Origin: an uncultured bacterium
GTDB lineage: Bacteria; Zixibacteria; MSB-5A5; CAIYYT01
Direction of reading: 5' to 3'
Assembly: GCA_903930455.1 (NCBI GenBank)
Contig: CAIYYT010000265.1
Span: 1-34,797 of the forward strand
Length of the DNA stretch: 34,797 nt
A model generated the notes under the pieces. It saw nothing but the letters and a program-made list of their open reading frames with translations, made no database searches and was not told the origin of the DNA. Each line of letters starts with the position of its first letter. The stretch's first letter is position 1. Positions 16,653-24,307 of this stretch are shown here, piece after piece. Both the position numbers and the translations under genes were made by a program.

Positions 16653-17551
16653 TATTCACTTCCTCTTCTCAGATAGCCTAACGATTTGTGAGTCATGTTG
16701 TGGTTTTGAGCTGTAGTGACTAAGACATGAAGAAACATCATCAGTATCCTGCATATCATTGGTGTCGGCGCCAGTCAGTACCAAAACTGCCCGGCGGATA
16801 CCTCGTGTTCAGTTTCTTCGTGCCGGGGTATTCCGCCAGATGAACAAAGCCGGTGATTGCTCTCGGAATTCGCGGCTCGAAACCGGTTTGGGCACAAGAT
16901 ACCAAACTGGGGTTATGATAATGCTTCCCCGCGAAAAATGCCAAGACAATTTTGCTGCATCAATGCGAAAATCAAGATCAGAATCCTCAGATTGTTCAGC
17001 CCAGGCCTGACCTGCATCTGGAAACTCGCTCCTCCCCCGATTTGGCGGACAAGAGAAAAGATAGTATTGTGGTGCTCGGTGGCGCGGGAGTTGGGAATTG
17101 GCGCTGAAATTATCCCGTAGCATAGTCTTCCGGATCACAAGACAGGACTTGGTCTTGGCGGACGTGTAGACGTTCTTTGGGAACCGTTTACAGCCACCTT
17201 GGCGGATATCGGATGGCGACGTTGAGCTGTTGACGATGCCGCTCGAAAGTGACAACGCAGACTGGCCTGGAGTTCAAACGTATCGGTCTCATGCAAAGAG
17301 CGTCATTGATTCAACGCGGCTTCACTCCTTGCATCGGTATCGGGATGATGTGGCAGAAAGACAGAGAGAAAAGCTCCGTGTGGGTCACCCGATTTGATGT
17401 CGGATCCGATCCCTCGTTGCCACGAGTTTACGTAGCAAGGAGCACGATTCTCCAACTCTATGCCATTTACAGCTACCCCTGGATTTCCTGCTTCTTGCTA
17501 CTTGCCCAAAGGAGTTGCTAGGCATTCCTGTATAGGCATCTCAAATCCCTA
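16653..17551. other. Long gap without a supported gene
   Basis: About 900 bases between the redox operon start and the terminator of the giant surface protein gene. Open frames up to 148 codons exist on both strands, but none has a ribosome binding site plus recognisable protein features. The promoter of the redox operon must lie near 16660-16800 on the minus strand, but I see no clear -35/-10 pair. A plus-strand hairpin is present at 16883-16910. Confidence 0.5.
16883..16910 (+). repeat. Inverted repeat/hairpin in the intergenic gap
   Basis: CCGGTTTGG at 16883-16891 pairs with CCAAACTGG at 16902-16910 (nine pairs including one G-U) around a 10-base loop. No T tract follows, so it is not a standard terminator. 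Confidence 0.35.
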
Positions 17552-17553
17552 AC

Positions 17554-17582
17554 AAAAACGGGCGAGTCGATGACCCGCCCGT
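17554..17582 (-). terminator. Rho-independent terminator of the giant surface protein gene
   Basis: On the minus strand ACGGGCG pairs with CGCCCGT (7 perfect base pairs, 11-base loop) and is followed directly by TTTTTG. It lies about 26 bases after the stop codon of the 1899-residue gene. Confidence 0.85.
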
Positions 17583-17607
17583 AGGGAAGTACTAGATTCG
17601 CCCAATT

Positions 17608-20600
17608 CTACTTCAGGAGAATCATCTTCCTGGAAGTCGTGAACTCGTCAGAGACGATGCGATAGAAATAGACGCCAGACGCGACGGAATTTCCTCTTTC
17701 GTCCGTTCCATCCCATGTCACAAAGTGAGTTCCCGCCGTTTGCAGACCACTTGTGAGGGTCCTGACCGTCTGACCCAGCACGTTCAACACTTCAACGCGC
17801 ACTTCGCAGCTCTTCGGAAGCGCAAAGCGAATCTCCGTCGAGGGATTGAACGGATTCGGGTAGTTCTGACTGAGACCGTACTGCTTCGGTAGCGCTGATG
17901 CCTTTACTATCTGGTCGATCTTGACATTCAGCCGCTTTCCGTTGCGGTCGCAAACAACTCCGTTGACAAGGTCAAGGTTTTTCCGATCACCCTTGAAGTC
18001 GAAGTTGACAATCGGACCGTCACCGGCAGCGATAGCGTTCTTGCCGGTCAGGTCGACCAATCCGACTTTGAACGAGCCATCAACGACTCCTGAGAATAAC
18101 CGGAGATTCTTCGACCGCTCGGTGGTTTGCGCCACGATCTCATCTGCTTTGCTGATATCCGTCTTGAACTCAAGCTGCACACCCGCAACTTCGGCATCAG
18201 TGTGCATTTCGACAGCGCTGGTCTTGGTTGAAGAGTTCGTGGTTTCGTTCTCTGCCAGCTTCAGCGTGGCGCTGTAAACCGAGCGACTGTCTTGCAGGAG
18301 CTCGCCGTCGGGCGAGAGCTTGCCGTAACTGCCGCTGCATGGCGCATGTCCGCCGCTGAAGATGTATGCAATCAAGTACACCACATCGGAGATGTCATCC
18401 ATACCATCGCAGTTTGCGTCACCAGCGATCAATGGAATCGGCGCCGAACCACCTGAGAAGATGTAAGCGATGAGATAGACTGCGTCTGAGATGTCGATTC
18501 CACCATCGTGATTGGGGTCACCGGGGATGTAGGAGGTGTCCTGTTTGCACTTGCCGAGATTGTCAGCAGCCCAGAGGGTGTAGATTTCCAGAGAATCGAG
18601 GACACGGTTGAAAAGCTCGATCTCATCGAGCGCACCAGTAAACTTATGACTGGGAGTCAGAAGATTTCTCCCTATTACCAATGGTGCGGTGTTGGTCAGA
18701 CTCCCTTGAAAAGCTGTCGCACCGGCTATAGGACCTACGACATTACCATCCACATAATGGAGCCAACCCGAGGGATTATCTCTGTCAACAGTGACCGCGA
18801 TATGATGCCAATTCCCGTCAGCGACGAACCCTGTCGTGACCCAGTTATTATAACCAACCCCGTCACCAATCTCCGAACTCAGGCAACCGTTGTACAGAAA
18901 GAGTACAAAGCCTTTATAGGTACCAGAGATTACTCGCTTGTCCAGGATTGTCTTTGGCGACTCGGTAGCATCTGTGGTTTTGATCCACAAATCGACAGAG
19001 AAATCGCCAGTGCCGAAGTTCAATTCGGCTTGATCGGGCACATCAACAGAGTTTAACCCGTCAAAGCTTAATGCACCATCGACCATTCCAGTCACTGGAG
19101 CCGGGCTGTTCTTCCAGGTACCAGAATTGTTGACAGCACCGGCAATGTCTTTTGAAGTCGTGCCCGCCGTCTCATCCAGCGGCCACCAGGCGACCATACC
19201 CGAAGGGGGCGGGACACAGTGCTTGGTGTTGGTGTAGGTGCACGCGATAGACTCCCCGGGATCGAGATCAATGTTCGCCGTCTGACCATTCACGGTTGTT
19301 CCCCCGTCAGGGTCTTTACACGCCAAACTGGCGAAGGCCCAAGGCAAAGACTGCCCCAGTTCCGTCACCATGTAATTCCCAGCCGCAATGTTGGTGAACG
19401 TCTTACTCCCCGTCCCGTTTATCGTGGTGATGGTGAAGCTGCCAAAGCTCCCCGTGTAACTGAAGGTGCCATTCCCGCCGATGGTGTTCTTGGTGATGGT
19501 GATTGTGCCTACGCAGGTAGGGCAGTTATAGCCACTGCTCGCTGCGCCATCCTGGTCGGTATTGCCGCTACCCGAGCCGCCCCACATGTGGTCGTTATCG
19601 GGGCCGCCGTACATATTGTCGTTGCCTGCGTTGCCCCACATCCAGTCGTTGCCGTAGCCGCCGTACATCACGTCGTTGTCCCGGTTGCCGAACATCCAGT
19701 CATTGCCGTTACCACCGTCCATCTTATCGTCGCCACGGTCGCCGAACATCTTGTCGTCACCGTCGCGACCGAGGATGATGTCGTTACCATCATTCCCCCA
19801 CATCCGGTCGTTATCGGCACCACCATCCATGCAGTCATCCCCGGCGTTGCCGAACATGTAGTCAGTGCCGTTGACGCCAAGCAGATTATCGTTGTCTTCA
19901 TTCCCGAATATGAGGTCTCTGTCATCGCCGCCGTCAATGCAGTCATTCCCTTGGTTGCCGAATATAAGGTCGACGCCGGGGCTGCCAAACATGAAATCGC
20001 CGTCCTGATTCCCCCACATCCAATCATTATCGGTACCGCCATCCATGCAGTCAACCCCTTCGTTACCGCTCATCCAGTCAACGCCCGGGCTGCCATACAT
20101 GATATCGTTGTCCTCATTGCCCCACATGGCGTCGTTGCCATTGCCGCCGTCCATCCTGTCGGGACCCCGGTTGCCCCACATAGCATCGTTGCCGTTGTTG
20201 CCATCGATCCAGTCAGTGCCGTCGTTGCCAAACAAGGCGTCGTTGCCTTCGCCGCCGCTCAATTTGTCGTCGTTCTCGTTGCCACACAAGAGGTCGATGC
20301 CGGCGTCGCCGTAAATCTCGTCGTTGCCCTCGCCGCCCAACATGGCGTCGTTGCCATCGCCGCCGCTCATCCAGTCGTTGTCCTGACCGCCCGACATGGC
20401 ATCGTTGCCGGCGTCGCCGTACATCGTGTCAATGCCATGGTTGCCAAACATAATGTCGTTACCGATGCCGCCGTGCATCTCGTCGTTGTTATCGTTGCCC
20501 CACAAGAGGTCGTTGCCGTCGTCGCCGTAAATCTCGTCGTCGCCCTGGTTGCCGCATATGATGTCGTTGCCGGCGCCGCCCCTCAAGTAGTCGTCGTCCT

Positions 20601-23307
20601 GGTTGCCGCTTATGACGTCGTTGCCGTCGTAGCCGTTAATCAGGTCTTTGCCCTGGTTGCCCCATATTAAGTCGTTGCCATCGTCGCCGCTTATGATGTC
20701 GTCGTTCTCGTTGCCCCACAAGATATCGGAGCCGGCGTCGCCGTGCATCTCGTCGTTGCCCGTGTTGCCACACATGATGTCGGTGGCGTCACCGCCGTAC
20801 ATCTTGTCGCCGTCCTCGTTGCCCAACATGATGTCGGTGCCGGCGTCGCCGTGCATCTCGTCAATGCCTTGGTTGCCCAACATGATGTCGTTGCCGTCGC
20901 CGCCGTACATCTTGTCGCCGTCCTCGTTGCCCGACATGATGTCGGCGCCGGCGTCGCCGTGCATCTCGTCGTTGCCCGTGTTGCCACACATGATGTCGGT
21001 GGCGTCACCGCCATACATCTTGTCGCCGTCCTCGTTGCCCAACATGATGTCGGTGCCGGCGTCACCGTACATCTCGTCAATGCCCTGGTTGCCCAACATG
21101 ATGTCGGTGGCGTCACCGCCATACATCTTGTCGTTGTTCTCGTTGCCGAACAAGAGGTCGGAGCCGGCGTCGCCGTTCACATAGTCGTCACCGGTGTTCC
21201 CGCACACGAAATCTGTACCGTCGCCGCCGTACATGCAGTCGTTCCCCTCGTTGCCCCACATGAAGTCCATGCCGCCCTCGCCGTACATGTCGTCAATGCC
21301 TTCGTTGCCCCACATGAAGTCCATGCCATCCCGGCCATACATGCGGTCGCTGCCGCCGCGGCCCCACATGAAGTTGGTGCCGGGGCCACCAATCATCAGG
21401 TCGTTGTTGTTGGTGCCAAACATAAGGAAGGCGTTCTTAATGGTGTTGGTAGTCTCGAAGTTGCAGTCCAATGGCGGTGTCTTAGCTAGCGAAGCGTCAG
21501 TTTCCTCGAACATACCGCCGATCCTAGCGACGATGGCCTCAGAGAGCGAGTCGCATCTTCTTTCAAGCTCGATAGCCCTCTGGGCAATCGCGTCGACCCG
21601 TGTGAGCAAGGTGTCACCGCCGTCCACGAACTCCAAATCGGCCCGCGCGAGGAAGGAGTCGCCCGTGGACGAGAGCGTGTCAACCCGCGTAAGGAACGCG
21701 TCGCACGCCTGCTGAAACTGGAGCTGGAGGTCCGCGAAGGACGTCTCAGACGCGGTCAGCTGTTGCAGCCCATGGGCTTCGAGCGTGTCAGCATGGAAGT
21801 TGAAGCTGACGACTGTATCTTCCATGCGCTGTACCAACTGTTCGATCCTCACCTCGTTGAGAGAATCAGCAATGACCGAGTCGGTGAGCACATCAAGGTA
21901 CTCGATTATGTCGTTGCCCCCGCTGTCAGCAAAGATGCCGATAAAGCTGCTAAGTTCCGCCACAATCTGCAAGACGCTATCCGTCTTCGCGGGGAACCGG
22001 TTCCCGAAAGGTATGATCTCGCTGTCGGCATCTAAGTGCAGCGCCTCGGCCGCGCCAATGAGCTGCGTCTGGGCATCCGAGACAAAGCTCTCTGCGGTCT
22101 GCAGGAACGCCTCGCTGCCGTTCGCGGTGAATCTGACAGCGTCCCAAATAAGTGTTTCGACGCTGTCTCTGACGACACTAATGCCTATGAGAACCTCGTT
22201 GAGTTCACCGAAGACGCTGTCCAGATCTGCGATCTGGGCCGTTGTGTAACTGCCTGTGCCCCCGATGAACGTGTTGATGCCATCGCCCAAGTCAGCATTA
22301 ATCGGGAGGAGGTCGGCGAGGGGACCTTCGTCGTGCCCGAAAACAACCCAGTCGTCGCCGTCTCCGGTACAGATATGGATACCGTTGACCAGGGTGAGCT
22401 GAAAGGCGTAGTCGGGGTATACAGTGGTCTCTTGGTTGTCGACCTGGATAGTGTCGCCTGTCGAATTAAGGCGCAGGAGTATGGAGTCAGGACCTGACGT
22501 GCCGTTGATGGTGAGAATGCTGTCGTCGAGGATTGCACCAAAAGCCGTCTTACACTTGCCCGCGCTGCCAGCAGCCCAGATGCTCTGGATCTCAGCAGGA
22601 TCGAGGACACGGTTGAAAAGCTCAATCTCGTCAAGCGTGCCAGCAAACGTTTGACTGGGAGTTATGAGATTTCTTCCCATTACGAATGGGGCGGTGTTGG
22701 TCAGACTTCCTTGAAAAGCAGTCGCACCGGCTATGGGGCCTACAGCAACACCATCCACATAATGGAGCCAACCCGTGGCATTATCTCTGTCCACGGTGAC
22801 CGCGATATGATGCCAATTCCCATCAGCGACGAACCCTGTCGTGACCCAGTTATTATAACCAGCCCCGTCACCAATCTGCGAACCCAGGTAACCGTTCGAC
22901 AGAAAGAGTACATAGCCTTTGTAAGTGCCAGAGAATACTCGCTTGTCCAAGATTGTCCGCGTTCCGGAAGCATTTGTAGTTTTGATCCACAGATCGATAG
23001 AGAAATCGCCTGTGCCGAAACCCAATTCGGCTTGATTGGGCACATCAACAGAGTTCGACCCGTTAAAGGTCAATGCGCCCGCGACTTTTCCAGTCGCTGG
23101 AACCGGGCTGCTCATCCAAGTACCGGCATTATTAACGCTACCTGCAATGTCATTTGCAGTCGGGCCCACCGTCTCATCCAGCGACCACCAGGCGACCATG
23201 CCGGTTGGTGGCGTTGCACACTGAGCATACAGAGACTGCGGCGCCACAATGGTGGCCATCAGCATAAGGGCGAAGGCCAGAAACTGTCTAAAGTAGCGGG
23301 GTATCAT
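17608..23307 (-). CDS. Giant secreted LamG / RTX-like repeat / dockerin protein with T9SS-type C-terminal domain
   Basis: 1899-residue exported protein. Residues 1-29 are a signal peptide ending YAQ. Then come LamG-like domain 1 (30-252); a linker and a largely helical region rich in Asp, Ser and Leu (about 255-620); about 68 tandem nonapeptides of RTX type (629-1244); a small beta domain like pilin prealbumin folds (1266-1360); and LamG-like domain 2 (1363-1586). After these are two dockerin-like calcium loops (GDPNHDGGIDISDAVYLI and GDANCDGMDDISDVVYLI, 1596-1656), a cohesin-like beta domain (about 1675-1803), and a C-terminal sorting domain starting QNYPNPFNPSTEIRF (1814-1828). The start has AAGGAGGAGG upstream. 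The tail implies type IX-like secretion and surface attachment. The target is unknown; LamG and RTX suggest calcium-dependent adhesion or sugar binding. It is transcribed alone. Confidence 0.9.
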   Translation of the reverse strand: MIPRYFRQFLAFALMLMATIVAPQSLYAQCATPPTGMVAWWSLDETVGPTANDIAGSVNNAGTWMSSPVPATGKVAGALTFNGSNSVDVPNQAELGFGTGDFSIDLWIKTTNASGTRTILDKRVFSGTYKGYVLFLSNGYLGSQIGDGAGYNNWVTTGFVADGNWHHIAVTVDRDNATGWLHYVDGVAVGPIAGATAFQGSLTNTAPFVMGRNLITPSQTFAGTLDEIELFNRVLDPAEIQSIWAAGSAGKCKTAFGAILDDSILTINGTSGPDSILLRLNSTGDTIQVDNQETTVYPDYAFQLTLVNGIHICTGDGDDWVVFGHDEGPLADLLPINADLGDGINTFIGGTGSYTTAQIADLDSVFGELNEVLIGISVVRDSVETLIWDAVRFTANGSEAFLQTAESFVSDAQTQLIGAAEALHLDADSEIIPFGNRFPAKTDSVLQIVAELSSFIGIFADSGGNDIIEYLDVLTDSVIADSLNEVRIEQLVQRMEDTVVSFNFHADTLEAHGLQQLTASETSFADLQLQFQQACDAFLTRVDTLSSTGDSFLARADLEFVDGGDTLLTRVDAIAQRAIELERRCDSLSEAIVARIGGMFEETDASLAKTPPLDCNFETTNTIKNAFLMFGTNNNDLMIGGPGTNFMWGRGGSDRMYGRDGMDFMWGNEGIDDMYGEGGMDFMWGNEGNDCMYGGDGTDFVCGNTGDDYVNGDAGSDLLFGNENNDKMYGGDATDIMLGNQGIDEMYGDAGTDIMLGNEDGDKMYGGDATDIMCGNTGNDEMHGDAGADIMSGNEDGDKMYGGDGNDIMLGNQGIDEMHGDAGTDIMLGNEDGDKMYGGDATDIMCGNTGNDEMHGDAGSDILWGNENDDIISGDDGNDLIWGNQGKDLINGYDGNDVISGNQDDDYLRGGAGNDIICGNQGDDEIYGDDGNDLLWGNDNNDEMHGGIGNDIMFGNHGIDTMYGDAGNDAMSGGQDNDWMSGGDGNDAMLGGEGNDEIYGDAGIDLLCGNENDDKLSGGEGNDALFGNDGTDWIDGNNGNDAMWGNRGPDRMDGGNGNDAMWGNEDNDIMYGSPGVDWMSGNEGVDCMDGGTDNDWMWGNQDGDFMFGSPGVDLIFGNQGNDCIDGGDDRDLIFGNEDNDNLLGVNGTDYMFGNAGDDCMDGGADNDRMWGNDGNDIILGRDGDDKMFGDRGDDKMDGGNGNDWMFGNRDNDVMYGGYGNDWMWGNAGNDNMYGGPDNDHMWGGSGSGNTDQDGAASSGYNCPTCVGTITITKNTIGGNGTFSYTGSFGSFTITTINGTGSKTFTNIAAGNYMVTELGQSLPWAFASLACKDPDGGTTVNGQTANIDLDPGESIACTYTNTKHCVPPPSGMVAWWPLDETAGTTSKDIAGAVNNSGTWKNSPAPVTGMVDGALSFDGLNSVDVPDQAELNFGTGDFSVDLWIKTTDATESPKTILDKRVISGTYKGFVLFLYNGCLSSEIGDGVGYNNWVTTGFVADGNWHHIAVTVDRDNPSGWLHYVDGNVVGPIAGATAFQGSLTNTAPLVIGRNLLTPSHKFTGALDEIELFNRVLDSLEIYTLWAADNLGKCKQDTSYIPGDPNHDGGIDISDAVYLIAYIFSGGSAPIPLIAGDANCDGMDDISDVVYLIAYIFSGGHAPCSGSYGKLSPDGELLQDSRSVYSATLKLAENETTNSSTKTSAVEMHTDAEVAGVQLEFKTDISKADEIVAQTTERSKNLRLFSGVVDGSFKVGLVDLTGKNAIAAGDGPIVNFDFKGDRKNLDLVNGVVCDRNGKRLNVKIDQIVKASALPKQYGLSQNYPNPFNPSTEIRFALPKSCEVRVEVLNVLGQTVRTLTSGLQTAGTHFVTWDGTDERGNSVASGVYFYRIVSDEFTTSRKMILLK
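18550..19221 (-). repeat. LamG-encoding segment, copy 2 (internal duplication)
   Basis: Encodes residues 1363-1586. It is visibly near-identical at DNA level to 22552-23220 over long runs, for example the stretch around 18740-18840 against 22740-22840. This indicates a recent duplication or gene conversion within the gene. Confidence 0.8.
19576..21423 (-). repeat. Tandem 27-base repeats encoding RTX-like nonapeptides
   Basis: About 68 units of the form M-x-G-[N/G]-x-[G/D]-x-D-x. Two unit types alternate: M-W/L-G-N and M-Y-G-G/D. A higher-order period of 18 residues (54 bases) is therefore visible, rising locally to 72 residues (216 bases). The pattern fits calcium-binding parallel beta-roll repeats, but the hydrophobic position is mostly methionine. 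Confidence 0.88.
20674..21105 (-). repeat. Two adjacent 216-base higher-order repeats inside the RTX array
   Basis: Residues 735-806 and 807-878 are two copies of a block of eight nonapeptides. They are nearly identical for the first six units and diverge in the last two. The DNA is also close to identical, which points to recent expansion by unequal recombination or slippage. Confidence 0.75.
22552..23220 (-). repeat. LamG-encoding segment, copy 1 (internal duplication)
   Basis: Encodes residues 30-252. It is the partner of 18550-19221. Confidence 0.8.
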
Positions 23308-23395
23308 AAGTACCTCCTCCTTGTAAGATTATTTGGTTTGTGTGAATGATTGTTTGAGAAGCCGCTCTTTTCGTGCAGAGCCCCCGGCCTACCCG

Positions 23396-23423
23396 GACGC
23401 TACTGCTCGGATTATCTTTCCAA
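23396..23423 (-). promoter_or_regulatory. Candidate ECF promoter for the giant surface protein gene
   Basis: The minus strand reads TTGGAAA, then 17 bases, then CGTC, close to the common ECF pattern GGAAC-N16/17-CGTC. It lies about 90 bases upstream of the giant gene. The -35 box differs from GGAAC at its last base. Confidence 0.35.
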
Positions 23424-23429
23424 TACATC

Positions 23430-23454
23430 TTGGAACCTCTTAAAATGGATGTTC
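23430..23454 (+). promoter_or_regulatory. Candidate ECF promoter 1 for the sigma factor gene
   Basis: TTGGAAC at 23430-23436, then 14 bases, then GTTC at 23451-23454. The same arrangement is repeated 71 bases downstream. The box is directly back to back with the candidate minus-strand -35 box. Confidence 0.35.
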
Positions 23455-23500
23455 ATGGTTTGGTTTATTTGGTTTATTCCACATCATGCCCGCTATCCCA

Positions 23501-23525
23501 TTGGAACTAATCGCCTGTGGTGTTC
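23501..23525 (+). promoter_or_regulatory. Candidate ECF promoter 2 for the sigma factor gene
   Basis: TTGGAAC at 23501-23507, then 14 bases, then GTTC at 23522-23525, the same boxes and spacing as the copy at 23430. It would give a leader of roughly 170 bases. Confidence 0.35.
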
Positions 23526-23699
23526 TCCACTCTGCACCTCCTGAGTTTGAGTTAGGTTGTTTGCCTGACATTGGTAATTTTCCTCTTTTCATCTGAGTTT
23601 CTGTCGCTTTCGTTGACTTAGTCCTCGGATATTGTCCAAGGTTCGCTGCGGTGAGCATTTTCTTTGAAAAAGTGGAGTTGGACGTTATGTTAACTGAGT

Positions 23700-24239
23700 A
23701 TGGTAGAAACCGCAGCGTTCGATTGGCTGGCAGCGATAGAGAGGAATGACCGGCACTTTATTGCCGAGCTTCAAGCGGTTGTGAGCGCGATTGTACGCAA
23801 GTGGAACTGGGGTGGTTCGGAGAGCGTGGGCGATATCGTGCAGGACTGCCTGCTCAGACTGTTGCAGAGCATTCGCAGCGGCAGGTTCCGGGGAGAATCG
23901 TCTCTGAAGACCTACATCTATGCGATCGCTCGCAACACTTGTATCGACTACTACAAGGAGCGAAAGGCACTTGAGGCAGTGGACGTTGATTCGGTCGAGC
24001 TGGTGGATGAATGCTTGTCGGCTGAAGACCATCTCATACATAGAGATCAACGCCGAATCGCCTGCCAGGTATTGCTCAGTCTACCGGAAGAGTGCCGGCG
24101 CCTATGGCGAGCGATCTTTTTCGGGAAGCGTAATTACAGGCAGGCCGGCGAATTGCTGAAACTGTCGGAGGGAACTGTCAAGCGGCGGATGTGGGAGTGT
24201 CGGCAGATAGCCAGAGAAAGGCTGAAATCCTACGATTAG
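23700..24239 (+). CDS. ECF-family RNA polymerase sigma factor
   Basis: 179-residue extracytoplasmic-function sigma factor. Region 2 is visible at about residues 20-85, with the core-binding stretch SVGDIVQDCLLRLLQSI and the -10-recognition part SSLKTYIYAIARNTCIDYYKERK. Region 4 spans about 115-175, with a helix-turn-helix near YRQAGELLKLSEGTVKRRMWE. Length is typical. It is followed 68 bases later by a zinc-finger anti-sigma gene, the usual pairing. The start has no good Shine-Dalgarno of its own: the GGAG at 23674-23677 is correctly spaced for an out-of-frame ATG at 23687 instead. Likely targets are genes with the TTGGAAC-type promoters between this gene and the giant surface protein, including itself. 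Confidence 0.9.
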   Translation: MVETAAFDWLAAIERNDRHFIAELQAVVSAIVRKWNWGGSESVGDIVQDCLLRLLQSIRSGRFRGESSLKTYIYAIARNTCIDYYKERKALEAVDVDSVELVDECLSAEDHLIHRDQRRIACQVLLSLPEECRRLWRAIFFGKRNYRQAGELLKLSEGTVKRRMWECRQIARERLKSYD

Positions 24240-24307
24240 TCAGAACCTTTTGGCCGCTGGGGAGACTAAGTGAATGTGAAAGGTCAGGAGAAATATTCGG
24301 GCACACT

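Larger units (their letters stand above)
23308..23699. other. Divergent promoter region between giant protein and ECF sigma factor
   Basis: 392 bases with no supported gene. It contains three ECF-type promoter-like elements (listed separately), a perfect inverted repeat TTCCAA-N6-TTGGAA at 23418-23435 formed by two of them back to back, and a tandem TTTGGTTTA repeat around 23459-23478. Confidence 0.5.

Noticed and set aside
16809-17255. 148-codon minus-strand frame in the gap
   Set aside because: No ribosome binding site, no recognisable domain, and other frames on both strands are open to similar lengths.
19219-20670. Long plus-strand open frame (483 codons) rich in Val, Ala, His and Pro opposite the RTX array
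   Set aside because: It is the reverse complement of the repeat units, which happen to lack stops in that frame. The minus-strand protein has a signal peptide, domains, RBS and terminator. The same applies to the open frames at 20648-21184 and 20743-21489.
19576-21423. Regular short repeats resembling a CRISPR array
   Set aside because: The period is 27 bases with no unique spacers, and the repeats encode in-frame RTX nonapeptides.
24191-24307. 39-residue extension of the anti-sigma protein
   Set aside because: It overlaps the sigma gene and has no anti-sigma-like content before the first zinc finger.
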